Source: Gadus chalcogrammus (taxonomy: Eukaryota > Chordata > Actinopteri > Gadiformes > Gadidae). Taken from it: a stretch of DNA of 64,000 nucleotides. Shown one piece after another: positions 26,961 through 40,207 of the stretch. Where the stretch lies: contig NC_079424.1 of NCBI RefSeq assembly GCF_026213295.1, positions 11,532,492-11,596,491 on the forward strand, read 5' to 3'. A model generated the notes under the pieces. It made no database searches. It saw only the letters and a list, made by a program, of their open reading frames with translations, and was not told where the DNA came from. Made by a program: the position numbers and the translations under genes. Each line of letters begins with the position of its first letter. The stretch's first letter is position 1.

Positions 26961-27709
26961 GCTGGGTTGGGGATCTTCCATGACCATCAATAGATGCTAC
27001 ATTGGCCCCTAGTAATGAAGGGAACCTGGGTTTCCTTCTGTATTCCAGTCCATTGATTTATTGGGACTGGATTTGCAGAGTTTGATGGTTTGCTGCTAAA
27101 ATAATGTGTCTTCAGAATAAGGGTTAGATGACTTGCTCAGGGAAACCTCAACACTCACTCACCCTCCATACCTTCTGAGCTAAGCCTACCCTGCACCACT
27201 CTTGCCCCTATCACTGACTTCCCAGGACAGTGGACCCATGTCACTGCTACATCCTCCTTCTCCTCCTCCATGCACATGTTTTCCATAGCTACATCCTACC
27301 TCTTGGATGTAGGTGTGGATGAGTCTCCTTACCTACTGCCCACCCAGCACACCAGGCAACAGACTTTGTGGGACAAAGCCTCTGGACCACACACCCAGTG
27401 GAGATCTGGTAATATAGGCTTATAAAAGCAAGAATTATTTTTAAAGCGCTGGGCCTGTTATAGCTGCTTGTTTATTTGTATTTTCCTCACTGCAAAGTGC
27501 CTTAAGGGAAGGCTTTACAGCCCCAGTAGTAAAGAAAATCAATACCTTTGTTGTGAACAGGATTACGGTTGAAACTAAGGTTGTAAATTGCATTACAATG
27601 AAATTCATTTATATTACACACACGTAGATGATGTGTCATATCCCGACTCACGCTCTATGTTAAGCACTTGGGTCTTTAAAAGTGGTATATAAATGCAATC
27701 GATTATAAT

Positions 27710-27799
<90 letters not shown>

Positions 27800-28348
27800 T
27801 CATCCCTGTTAGTTCTAGAATGAATGTGGTTCTCTATCTCTGCCATTGTATTGATTGTCTGCCTCAGGGTCGTTCTTTTTAACTTGGAGCATCGATCCTT
27901 CCGTGGAGCCTAGAGGCTGTTGCCACTCATCAATCCCCCCAGTATTGTAGCGCTTATGTGGGCGAGGGCACTTAATTGGCTGTGGTTCCCTGGATGGAAT
28001 GACGTGCTTGATTTGTACAGCGACGATCAGGGGAAATAATAGGCCTCTGCTGGTGAAATCTGAGCATTGTGTTTCCCAGTATCTTGCTACATTCAACCCT
28101 GTAAGGCTTCAGGAAGCACAGATTAAATAACTTCCCAAAGAGTCTTCAGCTTCTCCCCTCTGGTCTGTCAATGGACAATTGATATTCAGGAATCCTTCGG
28201 CACCAAGCGATTTGAAATGGAAATGCATCAACAAAGTTTGAAGCTAAGGCCCTAATCAAATCTGTTGCTTGACACATGAGCAGAGCCGAGGTAGACCTAC
28301 GATCCCACGGGGTGGATATACAACAAGTACAAGTCAGTGGAAGTAAAT
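26961..28348. other. Intergenic, possible LINE-derived flank plus AT microsatellite
   Basis: The first part may still be LINE-derived but has no recognisable motif. A GT-(TA)n-CA composite tract lies at 27709-27799. No gene is seen. Confidence 0.4.
27709..27799. repeat. Palindromic (GT)-(TA)n-(CA) composite microsatellite
   Basis: GT units pass into about 66 bp of TA and then CA units, making the whole tract nearly self-complementary and able to extrude as a cruciform. Confidence 0.95.
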
Positions 28349-28349
28349 C

Positions 28350-28595
28350 AGTGGTGGACAGTAACAAAGTACAAGCAATATGTTACCCTAACTCTTTAGC
28401 GTATCTGTACTTTAATTGAGTATCATTATTTTGCAAAACTTTGTACTTTTACTCAACAACATTTTGGTGGGGAAAATTCTACTTTTTCCTACTTTCTACT
28501 TTTTAAAACCTGTCGTTCCTTTCAACGTTCCTTTCCGAGACATGCATGCTGTGTGTGTTTGTGTGTCTGTCTGCGCTTGGCCCCTGCGTGCGGGT

Positions 28596-28633
<38 letters not shown>

Positions 28634-29229
28634 AAGTCTCTGTCTGTGAGCAGCATGCGTGACCATAGACAATTAGGTGTAAGTGTACCAATCAGAACAC
28701 ATCGTGATTCGTGCAGTTTTGGCGGTTTTCTCCCAACTTTGCTTCCGTCCTCGTATCGTAAAATAACGGAAAAAGCACCAGATATTGAAACTGAGCCCCC
28801 ATGGCCATATTTAAGCAAACTATTTGAAGTAGTGGAAAGGAAGAACGACTCGTTCATTTTTAGGTGCCTTCTCTGTCTGCTTAAGAAACAAACAATTTCC
28901 TCTTTCAAGAATTCGCCATCCAAACTAAAGTAACACATAGAGGTAATAATTATGATCATTTCAAATTATATCAGTACCAGATATCACAAAAAGAATTGTA
29001 TTTAGAGTGGTGTTTCTTTAACCATAAATAAGGATATAAATGACTTTGGAATTACATTACACCAAATTACTTTTACTTTTGTTACTTAAGTACATTTAAA
29101 GCCAAGTACTTTTATACTTTTGCTCTAGTCGACGTTTAAATGGAGTACTTTCACTTTTACTGGAGTATTATTTTACACTAGGTATCTCAACTTTTACACA
29201 AGTACGTGGTCTGTACTTCGTCCACCACT
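28350..29229 (+). mobile_element. hAT-like transposon remnant with broken BED-finger exon
   Basis: The ends are AGTGGTGGAC at 28350 and GTCCACCACT ending at 29229, followed inward on both sides by AAAGTAC/AAGTAC-type subterminal repeats common in fish hAT elements. A frame at about 28760-28930 encodes PPWPYLSKLFEVVERK and FRCLLCLL, then FKNSPSKLK. This is the N-terminal BED zinc-finger region of hAT transposases, with the CxxC pair present; the frame hits a TAA stop at 28931-28933 just before the residues HIE and a GTAATA donor-like site. A GT microsatellite (28594-28631) interrupts the upstream part. No clear 8-bp target duplication was found. Confidence 0.7.
28594..28631. repeat. (GT)n microsatellite within hAT remnant
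   Basis: A run of GT units with one TTT break; several short GT runs also precede it. Confidence 0.9.
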
Positions 29230-32194
29230 TTAAGTCTCATAGCTTGGTTTAATTTATATTTTCCTGACAATGTTCGCATAATGTCTTGATGTGAAATCTT
29301 AACTTTAGACTAATTCAACCTTTATCTTAAGCCGTTCAATCTCTTGTCTCCAATGAGCCTAACTTTAAGGGGTGGAGGAAAAGCAGATCCGGGGAACCTA
29401 GATAGACTGAGAACCTCAAAAATCCAGCTGAGGAAATATAGACCTAGTGTGCCACGGCAACGGCACTTACCAACAAAAGATTCATTATGATTGTTATGAT
29501 GATTCCGAGGATGATAATAATAGTTTTATTTTAAGCTATTTTTGCAGTAGATATAATGACAAGATGCATAAACGTTACTCCCTGAAGTTTGGCTACCGCA
29601 TATTATTCAGCTTGAGTAAGAATCATCAAAGGGAGATTATTATTTTCTCTTCAAAGAGTCAGTCAATCAAAATGTAAGGCTAATTGGGGCCTGTGGACTT
29701 GATGAGAGAAAGATTATACTGTGTACCAAGAATTGGTTGGTATTCGGGTGCTTGAACTAAAATGTTGGAAAATTAAAAGCAAACAGAAGTCCATCCGGGT
29801 GAAATAACTGTTGTTTGAATAGGGAATATGTTGATTTGTATCATTGCAATTTATTTAACTGCATAAGTATTTGCTGCATTTCAATCCAGGGTATAGGCTT
29901 CCAATAATTCAAGGTCAAACAACACTTCCTGGTTGAGCATAACACATCCCCCTGCCTTGCTTCTTAATGAACACAAAATAGGCTATACATCATCATGAGG
30001 CAAGAAGTAATGACAATCATATTTACGCATATTGAACTGAGAACAATCATCCCCATTCTGTGAATGAGCAATAGAACGTAACACAGCAGAAGCACTATTG
30101 CAAGGACCTTGACATGATGTCGGTAAACATTCAGCTGATGAACTAAATGTGTTGCGTCACAGACCTCCGATTAACACCGCGTGGATCAATCGTTCATGTT
30201 GCTCCCCGATTCTCCCTCCCCGTGTGCCATCAGTCACTGGAGTCCGGCGCAGTAATATAATTACTGGTTGGTGGGAAAAGGATCTGCTTGGTTTATACAA
30301 GCACTTGCTGGCATGCATCCCCGCACACGTGCTGCTTGGGAGTTTGACCGTGCGAACACACAGACGGCAGGAGCGTGGTGTCATGTGGGGTTATCTAACC
30401 CAATCCAATGTTGGCTCAGTGTCACTTCAGAGAGCTTCAGTTAACCGAATAGGACGACTCAGCAAGAAACAACAACAACAGCGGGAGGCAGCGTAAAGAG
30501 TGTTTAGATGTGTAGCTGTTCAATTGTTTTTTTTCTCTTATGCTTACGCTTAATCAGTTTAAATGTCACCCGGGGCATTCACATGTGTTCTCTCTCGGGA
30601 AAAATCCTAGGAGAATCACAAATATGGCAAGCGAAAAGACAATCAGAAGGATCACAAAGAATTCAAACTGCCAGAGGCTCAGATGTAGTTTAGGAATCTG
30701 ATGACACTCCCCACTGAAAGACAGTAAGCCAAAACAGCCATGAGGGAAACATGTCTTTCTTTGAGAGAAATGTTCAAAACGTCAATACAGCAGCGTTTCA
30801 TTAAAAATGAAGGGTGTTGGGCTACAGCTCAGAGGATTCTGGCATCTTGCTGGGATTGCTTGGCCAGTATCCTTTCATCGGAGTCAATAAAACATGTGCC
30901 CCGTGGCAAGAATTGGCTTGTATTTGCTAACTAAACATACAACAAACACAGAGAGGAGAGGGGCCAGTGAGGTGGTGGTGGTGGGGGGGGGGGGTGAGGG
31001 GGCTCGACTCCTCTGGATGACGGATTACTTATTACTCACCCTGGGCCCCTGCCCGGCCCCCCCCTAAACTCAGGGGGGTTCTCATCAGAGCATGACGCGT
31101 GATGATGATGTCACAGAGTTTACGTTGCTGTCCAGAGATGGCTTGAGTAAGGTTGAGTACTGTTGAGTAAGAGTGAGCTGGACGTTATCGGGAAGTACCC
31201 GACAGGTTGATGAAAGAAACCTGACACGATAGGGAGGGGTCTTGAATCACCCTGGAGGGGGTTATTTTTTGCAATAAAGACAAGCTTGCGTCACATTATC
31301 CCACTTGTTACACAGCTACTTTCTAAATAAATCATTTGACGCAAAAAATAACGAAATAAGTTTTAACGATTTAAAAAAGACACTTCTGCTACAAAATAAT
31401 AGTCTGTTCGATTCTATGGTTGGAAATAGCGTCCAGAGCAACAGTCTGTTATATATTATTCACGGCCTAGGATACAGAAATAACAGATGTGCCATAACTG
31501 ACCAATCAGAATCTAGTATTCAAGCAGTGTTATAATCTTACATATAAATTACAATGCCCCATGGTTTATCAATGGTACTTTGGAAAAAGTCTAATGGTGG
31601 CAGTTGCATAAGGGAAAAAAATATTTTACATTTCCATATCAGTTGGTTGACATGTTGTCAGGATGTGGTGAATAGTCTGCATAAAAAGGTCTGCAAACCC
31701 CCCTGAAAAAATGGCAAATGGCAAAATAAAGGAATGCACCCCCAAAAAATGAGGTTTGAGGTTTGAGGTTTCATAACAACCAGCCATGGCATGGTACTGA
31801 GTTTTCCAATCAAAGCATGTTCCTTCTAAGTGTTAGCCAATTAGAGGGGACGTTCTGACACTCGCATCTTTCAGGGCTGCTCACAAAAAGTCGCAGCCTT
31901 GCTGGTTTGGACATCCAAACTGTCGAAAGTGCCGGGGCCTCAGAGGGGGATAAACTGTCCCCATCAAATATTTAGCCATTTTTCTTTTGTATTTTTCAGT
32001 GTGTGAAATTTTCTTTATCACACCACTCCATGGCTGACCTACCTTTTGATAAACCTTCGACAAAGGCCCACAAATGTAATTTATACATTTCAGTTTAACA
32101 GTATTACATGATTAGATTGTTTACCTGAATTTATAGCATATTCCTTTCAATAAAATTGCAAACCAAATCAATACTCTTAAACCGTTTCAGGAAC

Positions 32195-32447
32195 GGCAGT
32201 AGGGGCGGCAGTAGCTCAGGCGGTAGAGCGGGTTGGCTGGTGACCGGAAGGTTGCTGGTTCAATCCCCGGCTCCTCCTAGCTGAGTGTTGAGGCGTCCCT
32301 GAGCGAGACGCCCCACCCTGACTGCTCCGGGCAGAGAGGTGTGGCGTCCCCTGTCTGTATAAGCTATCGAAAGGAATGACGATGGTGACCCATCGTCACT
32401 CCCGAGTTACTCCTGAGGAGACTCGATAAAATGAAATGAAAATGAAT
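32195..32447 (+). mobile_element. tRNA-derived SINE with target-site duplication
   Basis: The 5' head has Pol III promoter boxes: A-box-like TAGCTCAGGCGGTAGAGC (about 32212) and B-box-like GGTTCAATCCC (32257-32267), spaced as in a tRNA. A unique body follows and the 3' end is a short (ATGAAA)n tail at about 32430-32447. Flanking GTTTCAGGAAC (32184-32194) and GTTTTAGGAAC (32448-32458) match at 10 of 11 and look like the target duplication from LINE-mediated insertion. The acceptor stem does not pair well, so it is a SINE, not a working tRNA gene. Confidence 0.85.
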
Positions 32448-32885
32448 GTTTTAGGAACATCCAATGGGCATTTTACCTTTGACCTCAGTAGTTGTTCATC
32501 TGTTCAGCCACACACACACCATTGTGGAAATGGCCTCTTGATTGGTTATATACCCTAATAAATACTTTGACTTAAATCAATGAAGCCGATAACTTGTATC
32601 AGATAAGCTGGAGCTGCTGAATCAGTGGGACAAGCATTCACCCACTGTCACCCACTTGCATTGACTTTGATATCTAGAGCGCTGCAGTTTGAACAGCACC
32701 TTTAGGGAATTATCGATCATGTACAATGTCAACCTCATATCTACTCAGAGATAATAAACAATGACTTTCAGGGGAAATTTCAAATTCAATTATGTATGAC
32801 TAAATAACTTTTCCCATGATGTGTAAGGCCCTCTTTTGTTAAAATTGCATAATGACAAGTTCCCACCTCCAGCTGACTCTGTGTT

Positions 32886-32888
<3 letters not shown>

Positions 32889-32928
<40 letters not shown>
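32889..32928. repeat. (GT)n microsatellite
   Basis: Twenty clean GT units. Confidence 0.97.
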
Positions 32929-32929
<1 letters not shown>

Positions 32930-33149
32930 CGCTTGCGTGCGTGTGTGTGCATATGTGCATGCATAGGTGTGTGAGTGTATGGACCTGTCTGCCTCAGTTC
33001 TTCGTCTAGTGTCCGACCTTGATCATTTCCCAATTACAATCATTCTCTTTCAAACAAAGCTTAATCAGACCTATATTCTTTTTCTCTCAGTCGTCTCTGT
33101 CTGTCTGTCTCACCCCCACACAGACATGCACCTTTCACAACCATGCACT

Positions 33150-33258
<109 letters not shown>

Positions 33259-33423
33259 AAACAGATAAAAACCCACTGCCGTGCGTTGACGTGTCTTGTA
33301 ACCAGATCCCTGAGCTTATGACACCACAAACCCCTGCTCCACACCACCCCCCATTGTGTTTCCCCGCCCTGTCCTCAGGCTGATGCTGAAATTGTGCGAT
33401 AGGGCGAGCGAGTGAGGTAGGTG

Positions 33424-33486
33424 GTGAGAGAGACAGAGAGAGAGACAGAGAGAGAGAGAGAGGGGGGGGGGGGGGGGTGGGGGGGA
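33424..33486. repeat. (GA)n plus poly-G tract
   Basis: GA units with CAG breaks run directly into 16 consecutive G (33462-33477), a T and more G. It is all purine and quadruplex-prone. Confidence 0.95.
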
Positions 33487-36400
33487 AACAACCTTTCCGT
33501 TGTGCTCAACCACATATACAGAATTTAATACATTATTCAACACTAGGGAATGAACATTTGATTCTTCCAGGAATTTTGCAGCAATGTGTGCCAATAATTG
33601 AATGCATTTCACTTGACCTGTGAGTAGAATGGGTCAACCATTACATAATGTGCCATCATCAACATTTATTTTCTTCTTTTCATCCAGCTCGTTGAGAAGG
33701 GTAAACACAGAGCTGGGTTCTCCATGTACTACGTCTATTGTGAAATCATTCGCAGCAACAATAATGTTTTACTTTTTATTTTCTGTGCTTGGTTCTCTCA
33801 AGGTTAGAAGCTGCATAATGTCCAAATTATACTTAAGGGGTTTGTTACAAATTACTACTTTAGTTTCTGGAAGTGCAAATGTCCTTTCCCCATGGAACCT
33901 ATTGCGCCTCTGATGATATAACTTATACCAATGACTTGTTTGCCGGTAATCACATTGTCATTGACTTTGATATGTGTTCATAATGGGCATGGCCCAAACT
34001 AGAAAGTGGCTCCCTATAATGACTAGTTCTCAGATTTGCATAAAGATACATAAAAGGGCATAGGTTGCATGCATTGGTGCCGATTACTCATAATTAAGAG
34101 AGCTGGAAGTGTCCCTTGGAGTGCATAACAATGGGTGTGTGTCGGAAATCAGCAATCAGCCATCATCTCTATGCACCATAAATACACACAGGCAGACGAG
34201 AGGTAGGTAAAGCAGCTGGCGGATGTGGGAGGGTATTGAAAATGGCAGCAGGACCCAGGCAGGCAATCCACAGCGGATTACTCCACTGCTGAAAGTTTAG
34301 AGTCCCTCTCACTTTCACGTTCTATAGAGCAATCTCATCATCGACAAACAAAAACCTTTCCAGTCCATCGCAGTGTTTTAGGAGAGGGCCTTCGAATTCA
34401 ACAGCAAGGCTTGATCCAGATGTGTTTATTAATGATGTCCTTGTCCAAGGTTTGTTCCTCTGAACAGGCTAATGCAGAGATTACTCTGATCGACCAATCA
34501 GCCACTCCCTTTGGGATAAAAAAAAACATCCAAAATGAATGTCTCTACCACAAGAAATATGAACAGGAGGATTGGGCCGACATGGGATGATAGAGGGCCA
34601 TTACAAGACTATTTTTATAGAGCTTAGTGTAACGATTCAACTCTCCAACCACGTGTTTTCCACAGCTACAATGAACAATTGGGAGCTGCGTTGGACAACA
34701 AGCCAGGAACATGCAATAGTGATTATTACAACTTTGTTTTATGCGTAAATGTATTCAACGAAGCGTGAACTTTCAGTTCACTTATCTTGCATGCACTTAA
34801 ATTGAGTGTGAAATTAGTTTATATATTTCTTTATTTCTCATTTATATAATGCTGATATTTCTTTGGTGAATTGGATGTTTGGAAGAGTTTATGCCTCATT
34901 AGACAATAGAACGTTTATTAATTAGATGTGGGCACACTAATCTCTCTATTAACTTTCTCGATAAGTATATAAATAGGGTTGAGGCGTTTTACGCATATAC
35001 AACTGGAATCAAATCATACAGATACGATGAAATGAGAGAGAATCAGGACAACCCATTCACAACAGGTATAACCCTAATATCACAATAGAAAAGATACATG
35101 AAAAATTGTGTTGAACACGTGCTTTACCGGTAAAAATTATTGGTCAGAATTAACCACTACAGTGTGTCATTATACCTCTTTCCAAGGAAAACTATTTCCA
35201 AGGATCTAGTTATCAATTCTTAGTGAGAATCATCAAAGAGCAATATATATTCTGCTGCGGGTGTGTTGCGCTTAACACATTCCTCATGACTAGGTTTATG
35301 ACCTGCATTGGTGTTAATAATGGCAAGACCACAGTCGTGTGATTTAACACAGCTTAGGGAAAGGGGGGGCTGTAATTATGAGCGTCTGAGGTGAACCTAC
35401 AGGACAAAGCATCCGGGGGTCCATGTCCCACTGCAGCATGAGGGCCCCTGATTGCCTTCTTGTGATGATGGACATGGTTCACGGTGGCTTGGTCACCTAG
35501 CCACACTGAAACCAATGCTTCCAACTGACAGCCCAACCATCTCCGACCCTCCCCCCGCCCCTACCTCCCCACCCCTCCACCCGCCATTTCCTCTTCCAAG
35601 TTGGTGGCTGATCTCACACCTTTATTTTAGGCAAGGGGGTGCAGTAAGGGGGGGGGGGGACAGAACTAAACAAACAAAGACGTCCAATGGCAGTATACTT
35701 TGAATTCTTCAGGGATATCTAACTGACAAAGCACAAACTCAACAACAACTGACACGGAAATGATTGTGTGTTTGTTAGTGCGGCTAGTTGGGGGGGGGCT
35801 GTCTAAATCTATGTGAGCTGCACAGTTACTCTGTGTCTGTGTGTGCGTGGGAGTGACAAAGGGATAGAGAGAGAGAGGCAGAGCAAGACAAACAGAGAGA
35901 TAAAGAGAGAACATTTATGGATGCTATATGCACCTAAAGCGCTCAATAAGAGTTAAAAAAAGTATGATGCCATTAGTGCAGGAGATATTGAATATTTGAT
36001 CTGTATAGGTTTGGGATGTTTGTGTGTTTGTGTGTGTGTGTTTGTGTGTGTGTGTGATTTGGTGTGTTTTCAGGAAGGGTGCAGCAAGCACGAAATAGAA
36101 AGGTGAGACACACCAGAGATGAGAGAGTGAGAGAAAGAGAGATTTATTCTCTTTCCTGTTGTGTTTTGATGGATGTGTCCTGACAGATGGCATAACCCCC
36201 TGAAGCTTGCTTTCACCAGGGTCCAACTACCTTTCATGTCTGTTCAGTGCTGAGAGGACACAAGGAAGTGGACAATTGCAAGTAATAGGAGAAGGAGAAC
36301 AGGAAAGACAATAGCATCAACAAAGTCCCTGCGTTGGGGTTTCACCTAACAAGCTCCTAGCCCACTTCTATCTGATCAGATTCCCGGGCCGTCCTGCTTC

Positions 36401-38093
36401 TATGACAAAACAAATGAAGGGCCTGACACAATTGCCTGCCTAGTTTTAGAGGAGGGAAACAAACTGACCATTCAAGGACATGCCAAACTGCAATTCTGAA
36501 GGGATTCCCTCGTTGTCATATTTTAGCCAAACAACCTGTTGTCTTTGTCCGTGGAAATGCTCAGTTGAGAACTGAGCCATTGCATGAGTATAGCTGCCTA
36601 GGTATCATGTTCAACATTTGCTGACTGGAAATACTGAGCAAAGAGGAGGATTTTTTTTCAGATCATATGATAGCCCATTCATATAAACTAGTTTTTCCTC
36701 TGAATTTGATCCTTGAATGACTTTGCACCAAAAACCGAGAACAACAATGAGATTTGGCTTTGGCATCCTTGTGGATGGACCTATTTGGAATAGCAATTTA
36801 AATAGTAATAACACCTTGCAGAAAGGCACACTTACTGAGCCCGTAATGTGTGCTGTTTGTTGGCAAACTCTAGGCATCGCTCCAAACAGACAGGACTTCC
36901 ACAACAAAATGTGGCCAGGTGTACTTTGTACTTGAATTGCAAGTAGCAGGCGCTGTCATTTGAATGTAATTTAATCTTGACCTCCTATCAGACGTGGGTA
37001 GGCGTGACCATTTGGTTCTCTGTCGCTTATGGAGCTGCCCGTGGGAGCAGTCTGGGTGCAGCCTCTACAACGCCATGCATCACAGACCAAATCATTACTT
37101 CATGTGGGTGCTAAATTGGCTAACGGGCTAATCGAATTCCCAGCAGTGAAATAATCCAAGAATGAAGTCTTTCTCATCATGAAAGATTTTATTAGACAAC
37201 GATGACACACGTGACTGTTTTTAAGACAGTATACATTCAGGTTAGGTTATCTGTACAATAAAGGTTGCAGGAAAGTCTAAAGATAACATCCATTTTCTTG
37301 GAATTGCTTTCCCGTGTATGCCTTTCTGCAGCAATAGTAGATTCCACTTTTTTTAGTAAATCCCAGAATATGGTTAGATATTGATTGAAACATGCCAGTG
37401 AATTTCAACATTTCAACATTGTTATAAAGTAATACCAGAACTAATCGACTAGGCTTTGGCATTTGTTGTATTATTTATAGAAATATCCACCATTATTTGT
37501 AACGATTAATAAAGATACTGTATTTTGGTGTACGTATGTTCAGCATCAACAGATCATCAAAGCCTGTCTTGGTCTGCACCAACACATGTGGTTCACTGCA
37601 TTAAACCTGGGGCACACATGTTGGCACCCACAACAGCATACAGAGAGGTTGAACACAACACAAATGTATACTAATACTGCATTTTGGCATTGTGTCGTTT
37701 CAACAAGACACATTCCACAGTGTCCTCACCCAAGCAAGGCCATTTATAAGGCTTTGGAACGACTGCATTTTCATTTTAAGGTTGTGTTACTCATGGAAAG
37801 GGCAGGTAGGTCATTGAGCAGCAAAACTTTACAAACATTTCCATTCAATGTGGCAAGTAGAATGAAACCAAACAACTGGAAAAACACCATCGCAGCTCAA
37901 GCATTTGTTTCCCCCATTTTGAAGTGCTCGAAATATGTGGCAGCCACAACCATTTGACAATTGAACACAGAACTCCACGTGTAATGTTATTGAATACCTA
38001 TTACATCACTTTTTTTTGTATGGGATAACATCAATACATCTTAAACACGAAGCGATACATCCTTTTACGCACGGGATGATGGTGCAGTTGGAA

Positions 38094-39527
38094 TCAGTGT
38101 ATCCCATTAGGTGTAAACGATGACATTCTGTCAAGACTGATATCTGCCTCACAGTCGTCCAGGTCGCAAACCGAATCAGTGGCGATTTCATTATTATGGG
38201 AAAGCTGTGATATTCGGTCGAACGTCTCCTCGTGGTCAATGCATTCCACAACGTTTGGAATCATATTCACGTACGCGTTCACTATTTCCTTGTGGGTCAG
38301 GGTGTCCTGATTGTATGAGACCAGCTCGTTGCTAATATTAACCGTTTCTACTGGCGTGTTGGAGCAGAAGTTGCGACAGCCCAGGAGACTCGCGAAAGCC
38401 TTCCTGAACTCAGCGTTGAACGCGTAAATGATGGGGTTGAGCGAGGAGTTGGTCCACCCGAACCACACGAACACATCGAAGGTGGTCTCGCTGACGCACG
38501 GCAGCCCCGGGGCCGGGTGCTCTGCGGTTGGCTTCTCGCAGAAGGGGACCATGCAGTTGAGGATAAAGAAGGGCAGCCAGCAGCACACGAAGACACCCAT
38601 GATCACGGACAGGGTTTTTAGAACTTTGGTTTCCCTTTTAATGGATGTTTTCAAGGTGTTGTGGTGTTGGCACTCTAACCTATTGCTCCTGCAGCTCTGT
38701 GCGTGCTCAGCCGCCCGCTCCAGGGACGCGATCCTCCGGATCTGGATCTGGGCGATCCGGTAAATTCGGGTGTAAGTCACAATCATGATCGCCACGGGGA
38801 TGTAGAAACTGATCAAGGACGACGATATCGCGTATTCTCTGTTAAGACTCGAGTCGCAGTTCTCCTCTTTTGGCTCAACAGCGGAAGAGTTGCTGTGCGT
38901 CCCGGTCATTTCGTCATCGCTGGCTTTGTGCCAGTTAAGTTGGACGGGTATGAATGAGATGATGACAGACAACGTCCACGTGACGCTGATCATCACGAAG
39001 GCCACTCGCTGGGTCATTTTCCTCTCGTATCGGAAGGGACTCGAGATGGCCCAGTATCTATCCACGCTGATGATGCAGAGGTTAAGGATCGACGCCGTGG
39101 AGCACATAATGTCAAAAGCCACCCACACGTTACAGAAAGTACCAAAAGGCCAATACCCCGCCACCTCGGCAACGGCCTTCCACGGCATCACCAGCACCGC
39201 CACAAATAAATCCGATAACGCCAAGGACACGATGAAAATATTGGTGACTTTGGTCCGAAGGTGGCGAAAACGCAGCACCGCGGAGCAAACCATAATGTTA
39301 CCCAACAGGGTCCACAGGATCAGCAGTGCAAGCAAGCAACCCGTCACTGTCCTGGAGAGTAACTCCTTTCGGCCGTGGGATGTTACCTTCGTTTCGGTGA
39401 CGTTCCACATCGTCTCTCCGAGAGGTGCTGCCCCGGGGTCACCCTCGTGCACCGAAGGAAGGTACTTCCCGGTGTTATATATATCATCCATTTGTTGTTC
39501 AAGTGTAACTGCAGTCCAGTGCTCCAT
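38094..39527 (-). CDS. drd5: D1-class dopamine receptor D5 (D1B), intronless CDS
   Basis: This is a complete 477-residue class A GPCR in the plasma membrane that binds dopamine and couples to Gs/Golf to raise cAMP. I chose the ATG at 39525-39527 (MEHWTAV); the open frame extends 12 codons further but only to a GTG. An N-glycosylation site NVT is at residue 42. TM3 carries the amine-binding Asp139, followed by DRY at 156-158. TM5 has the catechol-binding Ser235-237. Cys132 and Cys224 can form the ECL1-ECL2 disulfide. TM6 has CWLP (316-319) and TM7 NPIIY (364-368). Cys384 and Cys388 are candidate palmitoylation sites, and the tail ends in the D1/D5-type FTPNGIH. The tail motif [18 protein letters not shown] is D5-like. 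Which teleost drd5 duplicate this is cannot be told here. Confidence 0.96.
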   Translation of the reverse strand: MEHWTAVTLEQQMDDIYNTGKYLPSVHEGDPGAAPLGETMWNVTETKVTSHGRKELLSRTVTGCLLALLILWTLLGNIMVCSAVLRFRHLRTKVTNIFIVSLALSDLFVAVLVMPWKAVAEVAGYWPFGTFCNVWVAFDIMCSTASILNLCIISVDRYWAISSPFRYERKMTQRVAFVMISVTWTLSVIISFIPVQLNWHKASDDEMTGTHSNSSAVEPKEENCDSSLNREYAISSSLISFYIPVAIMIVTYTRIYRIAQIQIRRIASLERAAEHAQSCRSNRLECQHHNTLKTSIKRETKVLKTLSVIMGVFVCCWLPFFILNCMVPFCEKPTAEHPAPGLPCVSETTFDVFVWFGWTNSSLNPIIYAFNAEFRKAFASLLGCRNFCSNTPVETVNISNELVSYNQDTLTHKEIVNAYVNMIPNVVECIDHEETFDRISQLSHNNEIATDSVCDLDDCEADISLDRMSSFTPNGIH

Positions 39528-40162
39528 GCGCGCCGTGGATGAGCGCAGTGCAAGGCGTCTCACTGCAATGTCTACCGCGTTGTAGAGCTACCATCCTCAC
39601 CGGACGCGGTCCTGAACTGGACGGGAACATAGACTGAAGGAACGAGTCGTAGGCGAACGTTGCGTCTGAGCTGAACGATGCGCTCGGTGCGCGGAGGGGC
39701 TTGTGGTGCGCGATGGGCATCATGGTGCAGCCTCGCCAGTGGAGTGGTCTCTGATCCACCCCGCGCAGGATATGTAAATCCGAGCTGTTGAGTTGGTGAT
39801 CTTTCTGCGAGTGAGGGAGGCGGAGGGGAGTCCCTCCCTAGAGCCAAGAGCACACAGCTCCATCAGCGCACGAAAGACACACATGCACATGCCTTCCAGG
39901 AATGTACGTACGCAGACATTTCATTTCACGACACGACGTACTGTCACACATGCCAAAGCACTTCCACAATGCATTAGGGCGCGAATCCTTGTCGATCCAT
40001 CGTTATTGCTGTAGCCGGAGTATCTAAAGCAGAGTTTTAGAAATAAATGAGTAAAGGCAAGCACTCCCATCTGAGTTATATGAGGGTGCTCTCCAAGGTG
40101 CTGAAACCGAAGGCACGCTTGGATATATTCTCCGGGAAACTTAATACACCCATATCCATGAC

Positions 40163-40164
<2 letters not shown>

Positions 40165-40202
<38 letters not shown>

Positions 40203-40207
40203 GGGGG
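40165..40207. repeat. (GT)n plus poly-G
   Basis: About 18 GT units followed directly by eight G. Confidence 0.95.

Noticed and set aside
32202..32275. Functional tRNA gene
   Set aside because: The acceptor stem does not pair, the sequence runs into a SINE body and tail, and target duplications flank the whole unit.
39528..39563. Upstream extension of drd5 by 12 codons
   Set aside because: The extension begins at GTG, not ATG; the ATG at 39527 gives 477 residues, the usual D5 length.
38890..39585. 231-codon open frame on the + strand across drd5
   Set aside because: It is antisense to the drd5 coding exon and is explained by that gene's codon composition; no homology-like motifs.
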